Assembly (NCBI RefSeq): GCF_036170895.1
Contig: NZ_CP108036.1
Span: forward strand, 6,297,501 to 6,361,500
Length of the DNA stretch: 64,000 nt
Direction of reading: 5' to 3'
DNA from: Streptomyces erythrochromogenes
GTDB taxonomy: Bacteria > Actinomycetota > Actinomycetes > Streptomycetales > Streptomycetaceae
Shown: piece after piece, positions 32,215 through 40,056 of the stretch
Layout of the letters: each line of letters begins with the position of its first letter
Position numbering within the stretch: the first letter of the stretch is position 1
Program-made: the position numbers and the translations under genes
Notes under the pieces: generated by a model
Databases searched by the model: none
Told to the model about the DNA's origin: nothing
Seen by the model: the letters and a program-made list of their open reading frames with translations, nothing else

Positions 32215-32245
32215 AAGCCCGCGGTGCCCACGGCACCGCGGGCTT
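32215..32245 (+). terminator. Terminator of the scpA-scpB-pseudouridine synthase operon
   Basis: Perfect 14-bp inverted repeat (32215-32228 with 32232-32245), loop CAC, followed by TTCCC. Three near-identical direct copies of CCCCGCTCCA fill 32181-32210 just before it. Confidence 0.85.
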
Positions 32246-32272
32246 TTCCCTTGCCCCGACCCCGGCCCCCTG

Positions 32273-32295
32273 TTTATAGTCACAGTGACTATTAA
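32273..32295 (+). promoter_or_regulatory. Palindromic operator, probable NrtR box
   Basis: A perfect odd palindrome ATAGTCAC-A-GTGACTAT (32276-32292), extendable to 32273-32295 with one mismatch. It is AT-rich within GC-rich DNA and ends 18 bases before the pnuC start, overlapping the pnuC ribosome-binding site region. The operon encodes its own NrtR homologue, a regulator known to bind palindromes before NAD genes, so this is the natural candidate site. Binding is inferred. Confidence 0.75.
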
Positions 32296-32313
32296 AGGAA
32301 GTGGGGGCCGGGC

Positions 32314-32922
32314 ATGAACTGGACCTTGAGTTGGACCGAGGTGCTCGGGTTCGCCACCGGCGCCCTGTGCGTGTGGCTGGTGGCGCGTCAGCACATCGCC
32401 AACTGGCCGATCGGCATCGCCAACAACATCTTCTTCATCGTGCTCTTCGCCCAGGCCGGCCTCTACGCCGACGCCGGGCTCCAGATCGTCTTCATCGCCC
32501 TCGCCGCGTACGGCTGGTGGTCCTGGACCCACGGGGGTGGACCAGGAACCGCCGGAGCCCTGCCGGTGCGCCGCACCACGCGCACCGAATGGGTCTGGCT
32601 GGCCGCGGCGGGGGCGGCGGGGACCCTCGGCCTGACCCTGCTACTCGCCCGGGCCACCGACTCGACCGTCCCCTTCTGGGACGCGGCCACGACGGCGCTC
32701 TCCCTCGCCGCGACCTACGGCCAGTGCCGCAAACTGGTCGAGTCCTGGTGGCTGTGGATCGCCGCCGACCTCGTCTACATCCCCCTGTACGTCCACAAGG
32801 GGCTCCACCTCACCGCCCTGCTCTACGTCGGCTTCCTCGCCCTGTGCGTCGCGGGCCTGATCGGCTGGCGGCGCACCCTCACCGAGCGCGGCGCCCGCAC
32901 GGCCCTGGAGGCGACGGCATGA
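32314..32922 (+). CDS. pnuC: PnuC-type nicotinamide riboside/mononucleotide transporter
   Basis: A 202-residue membrane protein with about seven hydrophobic segments. Seen: EVLGFATGALCVWLVARQHI, NWPIGIANNIFFIVLFAQAG (the PnuC NWP-x-G-x2-N signature), FIALAAYGWWSWTHGG and WLWIAADLVYIPLYVHKGLH. It facilitates uptake of nicotinamide riboside, which NadR then phosphorylates. First gene of a five-gene operon behind the palindrome; its stop overlaps the nadR start (ATGA). Confidence 0.93.
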   Translation: MNWTLSWTEVLGFATGALCVWLVARQHIANWPIGIANNIFFIVLFAQAGLYADAGLQIVFIALAAYGWWSWTHGGGPGTAGALPVRRTTRTEWVWLAAAGAAGTLGLTLLLARATDSTVPFWDAATTALSLAATYGQCRKLVESWWLWIAADLVYIPLYVHKGLHLTALLYVGFLALCVAGLIGWRRTLTERGARTALEATA

Positions 32923-33998
32923 GGCGCTTCGGCCACGGGCTGGTGCTCGGCAAGTTCTACCCGCCGCACGCCGGCCACCACCACCTGGTGCGCACCGCCC
33001 AGGACCGCTGCGAGCGGCTGACCGTCCTGGTCTGCGCCGCCTCCGTGGAATCGGTGCCGCTCGCCGACCGCGTCGCCTGGATGCGCGAGGCCCACCCGGA
33101 CGCGGACGTCGTCGGAGCCGTCGACGACATCCCCGTCGACCTGCACGACCCGGAGATCTGGGAGGCCCACATGGCGATCTTCCGGGCCGCCGTCGGCCGC
33201 CCCGTCGACGCCGTCTTCACCTCCGAGGAGTACGGGACCGAGCTCGCCCGCAGGTTCGGCGCCGAGGAGGTCTGCGTGGACCCCGCCCGGACCCTGTTCC
33301 CGGTCTCCGGGACCGCCGTACGGGCCGACCCGGCCGCCTGCTGGGACTTCCTCGGCCCGGCCGTCCGGGCCCGCCTCGCGCGCCGCGTCGTCGTACTGGG
33401 TGCCGAGTCCACCGGGACGACCACGCTGTCCCGGGACCTGGCCGCGCACCTCCGGGCGCGCGGCGGCGTCTGGGCGGCGACCGGCTGGGTCGAGGAGTAC
33501 GGACGCCGCTACAGCGAGGAGAAGCTCGCCGCGGCCCGGGCCGCCGACCCGGGCGCCACGTGGGCGGACGTCACCTTCACCTCGCAGGAGTTCCCCGTGA
33601 TCGCCCGCCGGCAGGACGAGGCCGAGGAACGGGCGGCACGCGTCGGCTCCCCGGTGCTGGTCTGCGACACCGACTCCTTCGCCACCGGCATCTGGCACGA
33701 GCGGTACATGGGCGGCCGCAACCCGGAGGTCGAGCGGATCGCCGCCCTCACCCACCGGGACCTGTACCTGCTGACCGAGGACGCCGACGTCCCCTTCGAG
33801 GACGACGGGCTGCGCGACGGGCCCGAGCTCAGACCCTGGATGACCCGGCGGTTCCGCGAGGAGCTGGAGAGCACCGGACGGCGTTTCCTGTCCGTGCGCG
33901 GCGACCGGCGGGAGCGGCTGGCCACGGCCGTGGCGGCCGTGGACGAACTGCTCGCCGAAGGCTGGCGGTTCGCCGCCCCCCTCCCGGAGAACCGATGA
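32919..33998 (+). CDS. nadR: NadR-like NMN adenylyltransferase / ribosylnicotinamide kinase fusion
   Basis: A 359-residue two-domain enzyme for NAD salvage. Residues 1-~150: NMN adenylyltransferase with GKFYPPHAGHHHLV (11-24) and SGTAVR (130-135). Residues ~155-359: ribosylnicotinamide-kinase-like domain with P-loop GAESTGTTTL (161-170), VCDTDSFATGIWHERYMG and LYLLTEDADVPFEDDGLRDG. The usual P-loop Lys is Thr (GTTT instead of GKST), so kinase activity is uncertain. No N-terminal DNA-binding domain as in enteric NadR; the downstream NrtR does that job. ATG 32919 overlaps pnuC by four bases. Confidence 0.92.
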   Translation: MRRFGHGLVLGKFYPPHAGHHHLVRTAQDRCERLTVLVCAASVESVPLADRVAWMREAHPDADVVGAVDDIPVDLHDPEIWEAHMAIFRAAVGRPVDAVFTSEEYGTELARRFGAEEVCVDPARTLFPVSGTAVRADPAACWDFLGPAVRARLARRVVVLGAESTGTTTLSRDLAAHLRARGGVWAATGWVEEYGRRYSEEKLAAARAADPGATWADVTFTSQEFPVIARRQDEAEERAARVGSPVLVCDTDSFATGIWHERYMGGRNPEVERIAALTHRDLYLLTEDADVPFEDDGLRDGPELRPWMTRRFREELESTGRRFLSVRGDRRERLATAVAAVDELLAEGWRFAAPLPENR

Positions 33999-34735
33999 GC
34001 GGGGCGGTGGACCCGGGCTATGACCCGTACGCCTTCGAGCCGTTCGCGGTGACCGTCGACCTCGCCGTGTTCACCGTGCGCGGCGGCGCCCTGCACGTGC
34101 TGCTGATCCGGCGCGGCCAGGAGCCGTACGCGGGATCCTGGGCGCTGCCCGGCGGGTTCGTCCTGCCGAGGGAGTCCGCCGAGGCCGCGGCCCGCCGCGA
34201 ACTCGCCGAGGAGACCGGCCTGCACTGGCAGGTCGTGGCGGCCCTGCACCTGGAGCAGCTGCGCACCTACAGCGAGCCGGACCGCGACCCCCGGATGCGG
34301 GTCGTCTCGGTGGCCTTCACCGCCCTCGTCCCGGACCTGCCCGAGCCGGCCGCCGAGGGCGGCGGGGACGCGGCGCAGGCCCGCTGGCTGCCCCTGGGGC
34401 AGGCCCCGGACCTGGCCTTCGACCATGCGGTGATCCTGGCGGACGCACGCGAGCGGATCCGCTCGAAGCTGGAGTACACCTGCCTGGCCACCGCCTTCTG
34501 CCCGCCCGAGTTCACGCTCGGGGAGCTCCTGGCCGTGTACGAGACCGTCTGGGACACCGTGCTCGACCGCCCCAACTTCCGCCGCAAGGTCCTGACGACA
34601 CCCGGGTTCGTCGAGGCCGTACCGGGCGCGGCCCGGCTCACCGGGGGCCGCGGCAAACCGGCCGCCCTCTACCGGGCCGGCCCGGCGACCGCGCTCCATC
34701 CACCTCTGCTCCGACCGGAAGGACCCACCCGATGA
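33995..34735 (+). CDS. nrtR: NrtR-type transcriptional regulator (Nudix + winged helix)
   Basis: A 246-residue protein. Residues ~15-150 form a Nudix domain (VDLAVFTVRGGALHVLLIRR, then GGFVLPRESAEAAARRELAEETGL, an intact Nudix box at 54-76). Residues ~155-230 form the NrtR C-terminal winged helix (PPEFTLGELLAVYETVWDTV, RPNFRRKVLTTPG). NrtR repressors sense ADP-ribose through the Nudix domain and repress NAD salvage genes. Because the Nudix box is complete, the protein may also hydrolyse its ligand. It overlaps nadR and the next gene by four bases each, so it is autoregulated within its own operon. Confidence 0.92.
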   Translation: MSGAVDPGYDPYAFEPFAVTVDLAVFTVRGGALHVLLIRRGQEPYAGSWALPGGFVLPRESAEAAARRELAEETGLHWQVVAALHLEQLRTYSEPDRDPRMRVVSVAFTALVPDLPEPAAEGGGDAAQARWLPLGQAPDLAFDHAVILADARERIRSKLEYTCLATAFCPPEFTLGELLAVYETVWDTVLDRPNFRRKVLTTPGFVEAVPGAARLTGGRGKPAALYRAGPATALHPPLLRPEGPTR

Positions 34736-35742
34736 CGAAGCGAGCCGCGACCGGCGCACTGGTCGGCCTGGCCCTGGGCGACGCCCTGGGCTTCCCGACC
34801 GAGTTCAACGACGTTCCCGCGATCCTCGCCGAGACGGGCCCGTGGCGCGAGATGCGCCTGCCCCGCCCGGCGATCGTCACGGACGACACCCAGATGACCC
34901 TCGCCCTGGCGCGCGGCATCCGGACCGCGACGGACCGCGGACGCCCGGACCCGCTGCGCCTGGCCCGCCCGGTCCGGGAGGAGTTCGTCGACTGGTACCA
35001 CTCGCCGGAGAACAACCGGGCCCCCGGCAACACCTGCCTACGGGCCTGCGACCTGCTGAACGACCCGCAGCGCGACTGGCGCGACGCCAGCCAGACCGGC
35101 TCCAAGGGCTGCGGCGCGAACATGCGGGTGGCCCCCGTCGGACTGGTGCCCGGCTGGACCGACGAGGAACGGGCCGGCGCGGCCCAGCTCCAGTCCGCCC
35201 TCACCCACGGCCACCCGACGGCGCTCGCCGCCTCCGACCTGACGGCGCGGGCGGTACACCTGCTGGCCACCGGCACCGAGGTCACCGGCCTGGTCGGGCG
35301 GCTGCGCTCGTACGCCCTGGAGAACCGCACCCGCTACCACGAGCGCTGGCTCGGCGACCTGTGGATGCGCACCGCCAGTGACGCCACACCGGAGTCCTTC
35401 ATCGCGCGCGGCTGGGACGAGTGCCTGGCGGTGCTGGACCGGCTCGCGGCCGCCCTGCGGTCCCCGTCCCCGGAGACCGACCCCTGCCTGACCACCGGCG
35501 ACGGCTGGATCGCCGAGGAGGCCCTGGCCACCGCCCTGCAGTGCTTCCTGCTCTTCCCGGACGAGCCCCTGACGGCCCTGCGCCGCGCCGCCTGCACCAA
35601 GGGCGACTCCGACTCCCTCGCCTGCCTCGCCGGCGCCTTCGCCGGAGCCCACCTCGGGGCGGACGTCTGGCCGCGCGAATGGGAGGGCCGCATCGAGTAC
35701 CGAGACGAACTCCTGGCCTTCGGCACCCTCTGGGATGCTTGA
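34732..35742 (+). CDS. ADP-ribosylglycohydrolase family protein (DraG-like)
   Basis: A 336-residue all-helical hydrolase with a binuclear Mg site. Seen: GALVGLALGDALGFPTEF (residues ~8-25), metal ligands TDDTQM (50-55), SKGCGANMRVAPVGL, and the C-terminal ligands GDSDSLACLAGAFAGAHLG (291-309). It removes ADP-ribose from protein, nucleic acid or small-molecule adducts and so releases the ligand of NrtR encoded just upstream. ATG 34732 overlaps nrtR by four bases. Confidence 0.92.
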   Translation: MTKRAATGALVGLALGDALGFPTEFNDVPAILAETGPWREMRLPRPAIVTDDTQMTLALARGIRTATDRGRPDPLRLARPVREEFVDWYHSPENNRAPGNTCLRACDLLNDPQRDWRDASQTGSKGCGANMRVAPVGLVPGWTDEERAGAAQLQSALTHGHPTALAASDLTARAVHLLATGTEVTGLVGRLRSYALENRTRYHERWLGDLWMRTASDATPESFIARGWDECLAVLDRLAAALRSPSPETDPCLTTGDGWIAEEALATALQCFLLFPDEPLTALRRAACTKGDSDSLACLAGAFAGAHLGADVWPREWEGRIEYRDELLAFGTLWDA

Positions 35743-35745
35743 TCC

Positions 35746-36507
35746 GTGCTGGACGCCCTGAGTATCGACCTGACCCCCGTCGTGGCGGAGCAGCCCGACC
35801 CGCTGCTCTTCGCCACGGTCTCGGGCGCACACCTGTACGGCTTCCCGTCGCGGGACTCCGACATCGACCTGCGCGGGGCGCACCTGCTCCCGGTGGAGGA
35901 CCTCCTGGGCCTGCGCGAGCCCGAGGAGACCCGCACCCGCATGTGGGACCGCGACGACGTGGAGATGGACCTCGTCACCCACGACCTGCGCAAGTTCGTC
36001 CGGCTCATGCTCAACCGCAACGGCTACGTGCTGGAGCAGCTGCTCTCCCCGCTCGTGGTCCACACGACGGCGGCGCGCGAGGAACTGGTCGCACTGGCCC
36101 CCGGCGTCCTGACCTCCCACCACGCCCACCACTACCGGGGGTTCGCGAACACCCAGTGGCGGCTCTTCGGCAAGACCGCCGAACTCAAGCCGCTCCTCTA
36201 CGCCTTCCGGTCGCTGCTGACCGGCATCCACCTGATGCGGTCGGCCGAGGTGCAGGCGCACCTGCCGACCCTGCTGGCCGAGGTGCCGGAGGCGCCGCCC
36301 TACCTCGCCGGACTGATCGAGGCCAAGGTCGCCGCCGAGCACGGGGGCTACGAGGGCCCGCCCGTCGCCGCGGTACGGGAGGACTTCGAGGCGCTGCACG
36401 CCGTGCTCGACGCTGCGCAGTCGGCCACGGCGCTGCCCGCGCACGGCTCGGCGTACGACGCGCTGGACGCGTACGTCGTGCGGCGGCGCGGGAGCCTAAG
36501 CGGCTGA
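35746..36507 (+). CDS. Predicted nucleotidyltransferase (COG3541/YcgL-like)
   Basis: A 253-residue protein of the DNA polymerase-beta nucleotidyltransferase superfamily. Seen: VSGAHLYGFPSRDSDIDLRG near residues 25-45 (GS-x-D-x-D pattern, here G-A with D-I-D metal ligands), then VEMDLVTHDLRKFVRLML (third acidic residue) and a helical C-terminus. No substrate is known for the family; related proteins occur with phage and RNA-repair genes. GTG start 3 bases after the glycohydrolase. It overlaps the convergent paralogue at its 3' end by 12 bases. Confidence 0.85.
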   Translation: MLDALSIDLTPVVAEQPDPLLFATVSGAHLYGFPSRDSDIDLRGAHLLPVEDLLGLREPEETRTRMWDRDDVEMDLVTHDLRKFVRLMLNRNGYVLEQLLSPLVVHTTAAREELVALAPGVLTSHHAHHYRGFANTQWRLFGKTAELKPLLYAFRSLLTGIHLMRSAEVQAHLPTLLAEVPEAPPYLAGLIEAKVAAEHGGYEGPPVAAVREDFEALHAVLDAAQSATALPAHGSAYDALDAYVVRRRGSLSG

Positions 36508-37176
36508 CGCGCGCCGGGTGCGGACGAGGAAGTCCTCCACCCGGGCGCGGTCCGGCTCCTCCGGCAGGGGAGTGCCGGCCAGGGCCTTCTCCGTCTCCTC
36601 CTGCAGGCGGGTCATCCAGGCGTCGACCTCGTCCCAGGTGAGCTCCCCGCCGCGGACGGCGAGCAGGCGGTCGCGGTACGGGCCCGCGTCGATGCTCAGG
36701 AGGCCGGTGCGCAGCAGGTCGCGGCAGGACAGCAGCAGACGCAGCAGGTGCATGGCGTGCTTCCAGCGCGGCGCGCCGTGGACGCGGACGTCCGCGACGA
36801 GCTTGCCGTGCTGGGAGGCCGCGTACCGGCCGAAGCTGGTGTGGGCCCGGCGGGAGAGGAAGGCCCCGCGCAGGGAGAGCAGTTCCGCGCCGACCGGACT
36901 GACGTGTTCCACCAGGGGGGAGTGCAGGCACTCCAGGATGTTCGGATTGGCCCGCAGGGCGAGTTCGCAGAAGCGCTCCAGCTCCCAGGAGAACTCCTCG
37001 TCCCGCGGGCCCTCCACGTGCGTGGGGGGCTTCTCGAACCGCCAGAACAGCGGTGTCGGGGCGAGGTAGACACCGCGCCGGTCGGTGTCGCTGGTCTCCG
37101 TGGCCAGCCCGAACGCCCGGGAGCCCATCACGCAGCGGTAGACCGTGTGGTCCCGTACCAGCGTCAGATCGTCCAT
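36496..37176 (-). CDS. Predicted nucleotidyltransferase (COG3541/YcgL-like), second copy
   Basis: A 226-residue paralogue of the convergent gene. Seen: YRCVMGSRAFGLATETSDTD then RRGVYLAP (GS and D-x-D ligands, residues ~14-36), EEFSWELERFCELALRANPN (third acid), ECLHSPLVEHVSP, and a helical C-terminus. Its own strand makes it a separate transcript from the NAD operon, yet the two genes share their last 12 bases. Probably the same kind of nucleotide transfer to an unknown acceptor. Confidence 0.85.
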   Translation of the reverse strand: MDDLTLVRDHTVYRCVMGSRAFGLATETSDTDRRGVYLAPTPLFWRFEKPPTHVEGPRDEEFSWELERFCELALRANPNILECLHSPLVEHVSPVGAELLSLRGAFLSRRAHTSFGRYAASQHGKLVADVRVHGAPRWKHAMHLLRLLLSCRDLLRTGLLSIDAGPYRDRLLAVRGGELTWDEVDAWMTRLQEETEKALAGTPLPEEPDRARVEDFLVRTRRASAA

Positions 37177-37249
37177 CCCGGGAGCCTACGGCAGGGCGCA
37201 CCCGCCCTGCCGGGCCGTTTCCGCAGGCCGGCAGGGCTGTGAGCGCCCG

Positions 37250-37735
37250 CTACGCGAGCGCGATGTTGCCGTCCGCGGCGACCGTGATCTTCTTCTCGGC
37301 CAGCCCCTTGGTGGCCGGTCCCTTGATCACCGCACCGTCCGTGGCCTTGAACTCGCTGTTGTGGCAGGCGCAGTTGATCGTGTTGTCCTCCACCTTGGTC
37401 ACCAGGCAGCCCTGGTGGGGGCAGACCGCGGTGAAGCAGCGGAAGGAACCCGCCGTGGGCTGCGTGACGACGACCTTCTGATCCTTCAGGACCTTGCCGC
37501 CGCCCACGGGCACGTCCGTCGCCTTGGCGATGGCCTTCCCCGCGGGCGCGCCGCCCGCCGAGGGGGTGGCGGCGGGAGCGTCGCCGGGCGGCGGGCTGGC
37601 GGCGCCGTTCGGTTCACCGGACCCGGTGTCCGCGCCGTCGCCGCCGCTGCCGCAGGCGGTGAGCGCACCGCCTGCCAGGGCGGCCGCGCCGATCACCAGT
37701 ACCTTGCGCCGTACGGTTTGCGTGGGGTCGCTCAT
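37250..37735 (-). CDS. Secreted Rieske [2Fe-2S] lipoprotein
   Basis: A 161-residue exported iron-sulfur protein. The N-terminus has a twin-arginine signal (TVRRKVLVIGAAALAGGA) ending in a lipobox LTAC, so a Tat-exported lipoprotein is likely. Residues ~30-65 are a Gly/Pro/Ala linker. The cluster ligands are in CPHQGC and CACHNSEF, giving the C-x-H ... C-x2-H pattern, followed by GAVIKGPATKGLAEKKI. Electron donor and acceptor are unknown. ATG 37735 follows GAGGAGA. Confidence 0.92.
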   Translation of the reverse strand: MSDPTQTVRRKVLVIGAAALAGGALTACGSGGDGADTGSGEPNGAASPPPGDAPAATPSAGGAPAGKAIAKATDVPVGGGKVLKDQKVVVTQPTAGSFRCFTAVCPHQGCLVTKVEDNTINCACHNSEFKATDGAVIKGPATKGLAEKKITVAADGNIALA

Positions 37736-37817
37736 CAGTCTCTCCTCGCTCTGTGGCCGGATCGGCGTGCAGCATCCTGGCCTGCGGCGGGCCTCAGGTG
37801 AAGCCTGCCGCGCCGTT

Positions 37818-38159
37818 TCACGAGCCCGGCTGCCACGGTGCCAGTGAGGCAGGTGTGCCAGGTGTGCGTACGACCTCCCACACGTGGACAACGGCGTCCC
37901 GGTTCAGTGGGCCGAAAACATGTGGGAAACGGCCACCGGAATCACCCTCCCGGCGGACCTCCGCCGTCAGGGCGTCCTCGTCGAGCTCGACCGCCAGCAG
38001 GGTCCCCGGCTGCGCCCGGTAGTGCGTGTCGGCGATGTCCAGCACCGTCGCGGGGTCCGCCGAACAGTGCACGAATCCCTCGGAGTCCAGCGAGGGCGGG
38101 GCGTACGGGAGCTCGGGGGCGGCGGTCCAGTCGGTGAGCGGGACGATGTGGAAGATCAT
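37818..38159 (-). CDS. DUF952 domain protein
   Basis: A 113-residue protein beginning MIFHIVPLTDWTAA, then SLDSEGFVHCSADPATVLDIA, TLLAVELDEDAL and FPHVFGPLNRDAVVHVWEV, the complete DUF952 domain. Structural relatives resemble mono-ADP-ribosyltransferase folds; the function is unknown. ATG 38159 was chosen by family N-terminus; a GTG at 38213 is in frame. Confidence 0.88.
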   Translation of the reverse strand: MIFHIVPLTDWTAAPELPYAPPSLDSEGFVHCSADPATVLDIADTHYRAQPGTLLAVELDEDALTAEVRREGDSGGRFPHVFGPLNRDAVVHVWEVVRTPGTPASLAPWQPGS

Positions 38160-38296
38160 GCCGATCGTTCTACCGCAGCGGCCGCCGGTCCGGGTGCCGG
38201 GTGGCGACACCATCCCCTTTGGGCCACATTGTCCGTGTCTCGAAGCCGGGTACGGCGCTGTCCGCGCGGCCCGGCCCCCCTGCGAAAGGCATGACG

Positions 38297-38734
38297 ATGG
38301 CAGGCAACGACCTCGGCTCGCTCCTCGGCGGCCTCCTCGGCGGCGGCAAGAGCGGGAGCGGCGGCGGGGGAGGCGACGTCCTCGGCGCCCTGCTCGGCGC
38401 GCTCATGGGCGGCGGTGGTGGCGGCGGCCAGGCGGCCGGCGGCGCCAGCAACCCGCTCGGCGGCCTCATGGACATGCTGACCAAGTCGGGCCTGGCCGAC
38501 CAGGCGCAGTCCTGGATCGGCACGGGCGAGAACAAGCCGGTCAGCGGCGCGCAGATCAGCGAGGCCGTCCCGGACGAGACCCTCCAGAAGGTCGCGGCCC
38601 AGGCCGGAGTCACCCCCGAGGAGGCCGCGGACCGGATCGCGCAGTCCCTGCCGCAGGCCGTCGACAAGCTGACACCGGACGGAGAGATCCCCTCCGGTTC
38701 GCTCGAGGACATCATCCGGCAGCAGAAGTTCTGA
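38297..38734 (+). CDS. YidB family (DUF937) protein
   Basis: A 145-residue protein. Residues 1-~55 are Gly-rich (LGSLLGGLLGGGKSGSGGGG). The conserved part is LTKSGLADQAQSWIGTGENK followed by PVSGAQISEAVPDETLQKVA and a helical end (AGVTPEEAADRIAQSLPQAVDKLTPDG), matching YidB/DUF937. Function unknown. ATG 38297 is 8 bases after GAAAGG; ATG 38291 is also in frame. Confidence 0.88.
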   Translation: MAGNDLGSLLGGLLGGGKSGSGGGGGDVLGALLGALMGGGGGGGQAAGGASNPLGGLMDMLTKSGLADQAQSWIGTGENKPVSGAQISEAVPDETLQKVAAQAGVTPEEAADRIAQSLPQAVDKLTPDGEIPSGSLEDIIRQQKF

Positions 38735-38748
38735 CGACTTTCGCCCCC

Positions 38749-38790
38749 GAGGCCCGGCCGCCGTCCCACAGGGCGGGCAGCCGGGCCCTC
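38749..38790 (+). terminator. Possible terminator after the YidB gene
   Basis: Imperfect GC-rich inverted repeat (GAGGCCCGGC with GCCGGGCCCTC, one bulge) about 15 bases after the stop and 60 bases before tyrA. No U-tract. Confidence 0.5.
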
Positions 38791-38851
38791 GCGGCGTCAC
38801 GTCTGGCTACCCTGAGTCAGAACCTGTCGTCACGCACCCGTGGAGCGCCCC

Positions 38852-39940
38852 GTGAGAACCGCCGTCGTCATCGGAACCGGACTGATCGGCACCTCCGCGG
38901 CGCTCGCCCTGACCGCCCGCGGGATCACCGTGCACCTCGCCGACCACGACCCGGACCGGGCCCGCACGGCGGCCGCTCTCGGGGCCGGCACCGACGAGCC
39001 CCCGCAGGAGCAGGTCGACCTCGCGATCGTCGCCGTACCGCCGGCCCACGTGGCCGCGACCCTGGCCGACCTCATAGGGCGCGGCGCGGCGCGCGCCTAC
39101 GTCGACGTGGCCAGCGTCAAGGGCGGACCGCGGCGGGAACTGGCCGCGCTCGGCGTGGACGCCACCGCCTACATCGGCACGCACCCGATGGCGGGCAAGG
39201 AGCAGTCCGGGCCGCTCGCCGCGACCGCGGACCTCTTCGAGGGCCGCCCGTGGGTGCTCACCCCGACCCGGGACACCGACCACGAGGTCCTCAACCTCGC
39301 GCTGGAGCTGGTCGCCCTCTCCCGGGCCGTACCGGTGGTGATGGACGCGGACGCCCACGACCGGGCCGTCGCGCTCGTCTCGCACACCCCGCAGCTCGTC
39401 TCCAGCATGGTCGCGGCCCGCCTCGAGGAGGCCGACGAGACGGCCGTGCGGCTGTGCGGGCAGGGCATCCGGGACGTGACCCGGATCGCCGCCTCCGACC
39501 CGCGGATGTGGGTGGAGATCCTGTCGGCCAACCCGGGACCGGTCGCCGACGTCCTCGCCGGGATCGCGGCCGACCTGGAGGAGACCGTGGACGCCCTGCG
39601 CAGCCTGCAGTCCGCCGACGTGGAGAAGCGGCGCGGCGGAGCCGCCGGCATCGAGGACGTACTGCGCCGCGGGAACGCGGGCCGGGTGCGGGTCCCGGGC
39701 AAGCACGGAGCGGCTCCCGCGGTCTACGAGACGGTGGCCGTGCTCATCAGCGACCAGCCGGGCGAGCTGGCCCGGATCTTCGCCGACGCCGGCCGCGCCG
39801 GCGTCAACATCGAGGACGTGCGGATCGAGCACGCGACGGGCCAGCAGGCCGGCCTCGTCCAGCTCATGGTGGAACCGCGGTCCGTGGCGGGCCTGACCGC
39901 AGAGCTGCGCGAACGGGGCTGGGCCCTGCGCAAGCAGTAG
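38852..39940 (+). CDS. tyrA: Prephenate dehydrogenase
   Basis: A 362-residue enzyme of tyrosine biosynthesis (prephenate + NAD to 4-hydroxyphenylpyruvate). Seen: Rossmann VIGTGLIGTSAALALTARG, YVDVASVKGGPRREL, YIGTHPMAGKEQSGPLAA (active-site His), SHTPQLVSSMVAARL, and a C-terminal ACT domain (AVLISDQPGELARIFADAG, residues ~290-360) that usually gives feedback control. GTG 38852 has GGAG 6 bases upstream; GTG 38840 is possible. It heads the tyrA-cmk-acyltransferase-der group. Confidence 0.94.
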   Translation: MRTAVVIGTGLIGTSAALALTARGITVHLADHDPDRARTAAALGAGTDEPPQEQVDLAIVAVPPAHVAATLADLIGRGAARAYVDVASVKGGPRRELAALGVDATAYIGTHPMAGKEQSGPLAATADLFEGRPWVLTPTRDTDHEVLNLALELVALSRAVPVVMDADAHDRAVALVSHTPQLVSSMVAARLEEADETAVRLCGQGIRDVTRIAASDPRMWVEILSANPGPVADVLAGIAADLEETVDALRSLQSADVEKRRGGAAGIEDVLRRGNAGRVRVPGKHGAAPAVYETVAVLISDQPGELARIFADAGRAGVNIEDVRIEHATGQQAGLVQLMVEPRSVAGLTAELRERGWALRKQ

Positions 39941-40056
39941 TCCGGGGGGCCGGAAAACGCGGGCGGGGCCGGGGGGTGTCGGCGGCCCGGTAACCTTGCA
40001 GAGGGGCGCTTTGCCGCGCCCTGACACGCACGCGCAACCAGGAAGGTGCCCGCACC

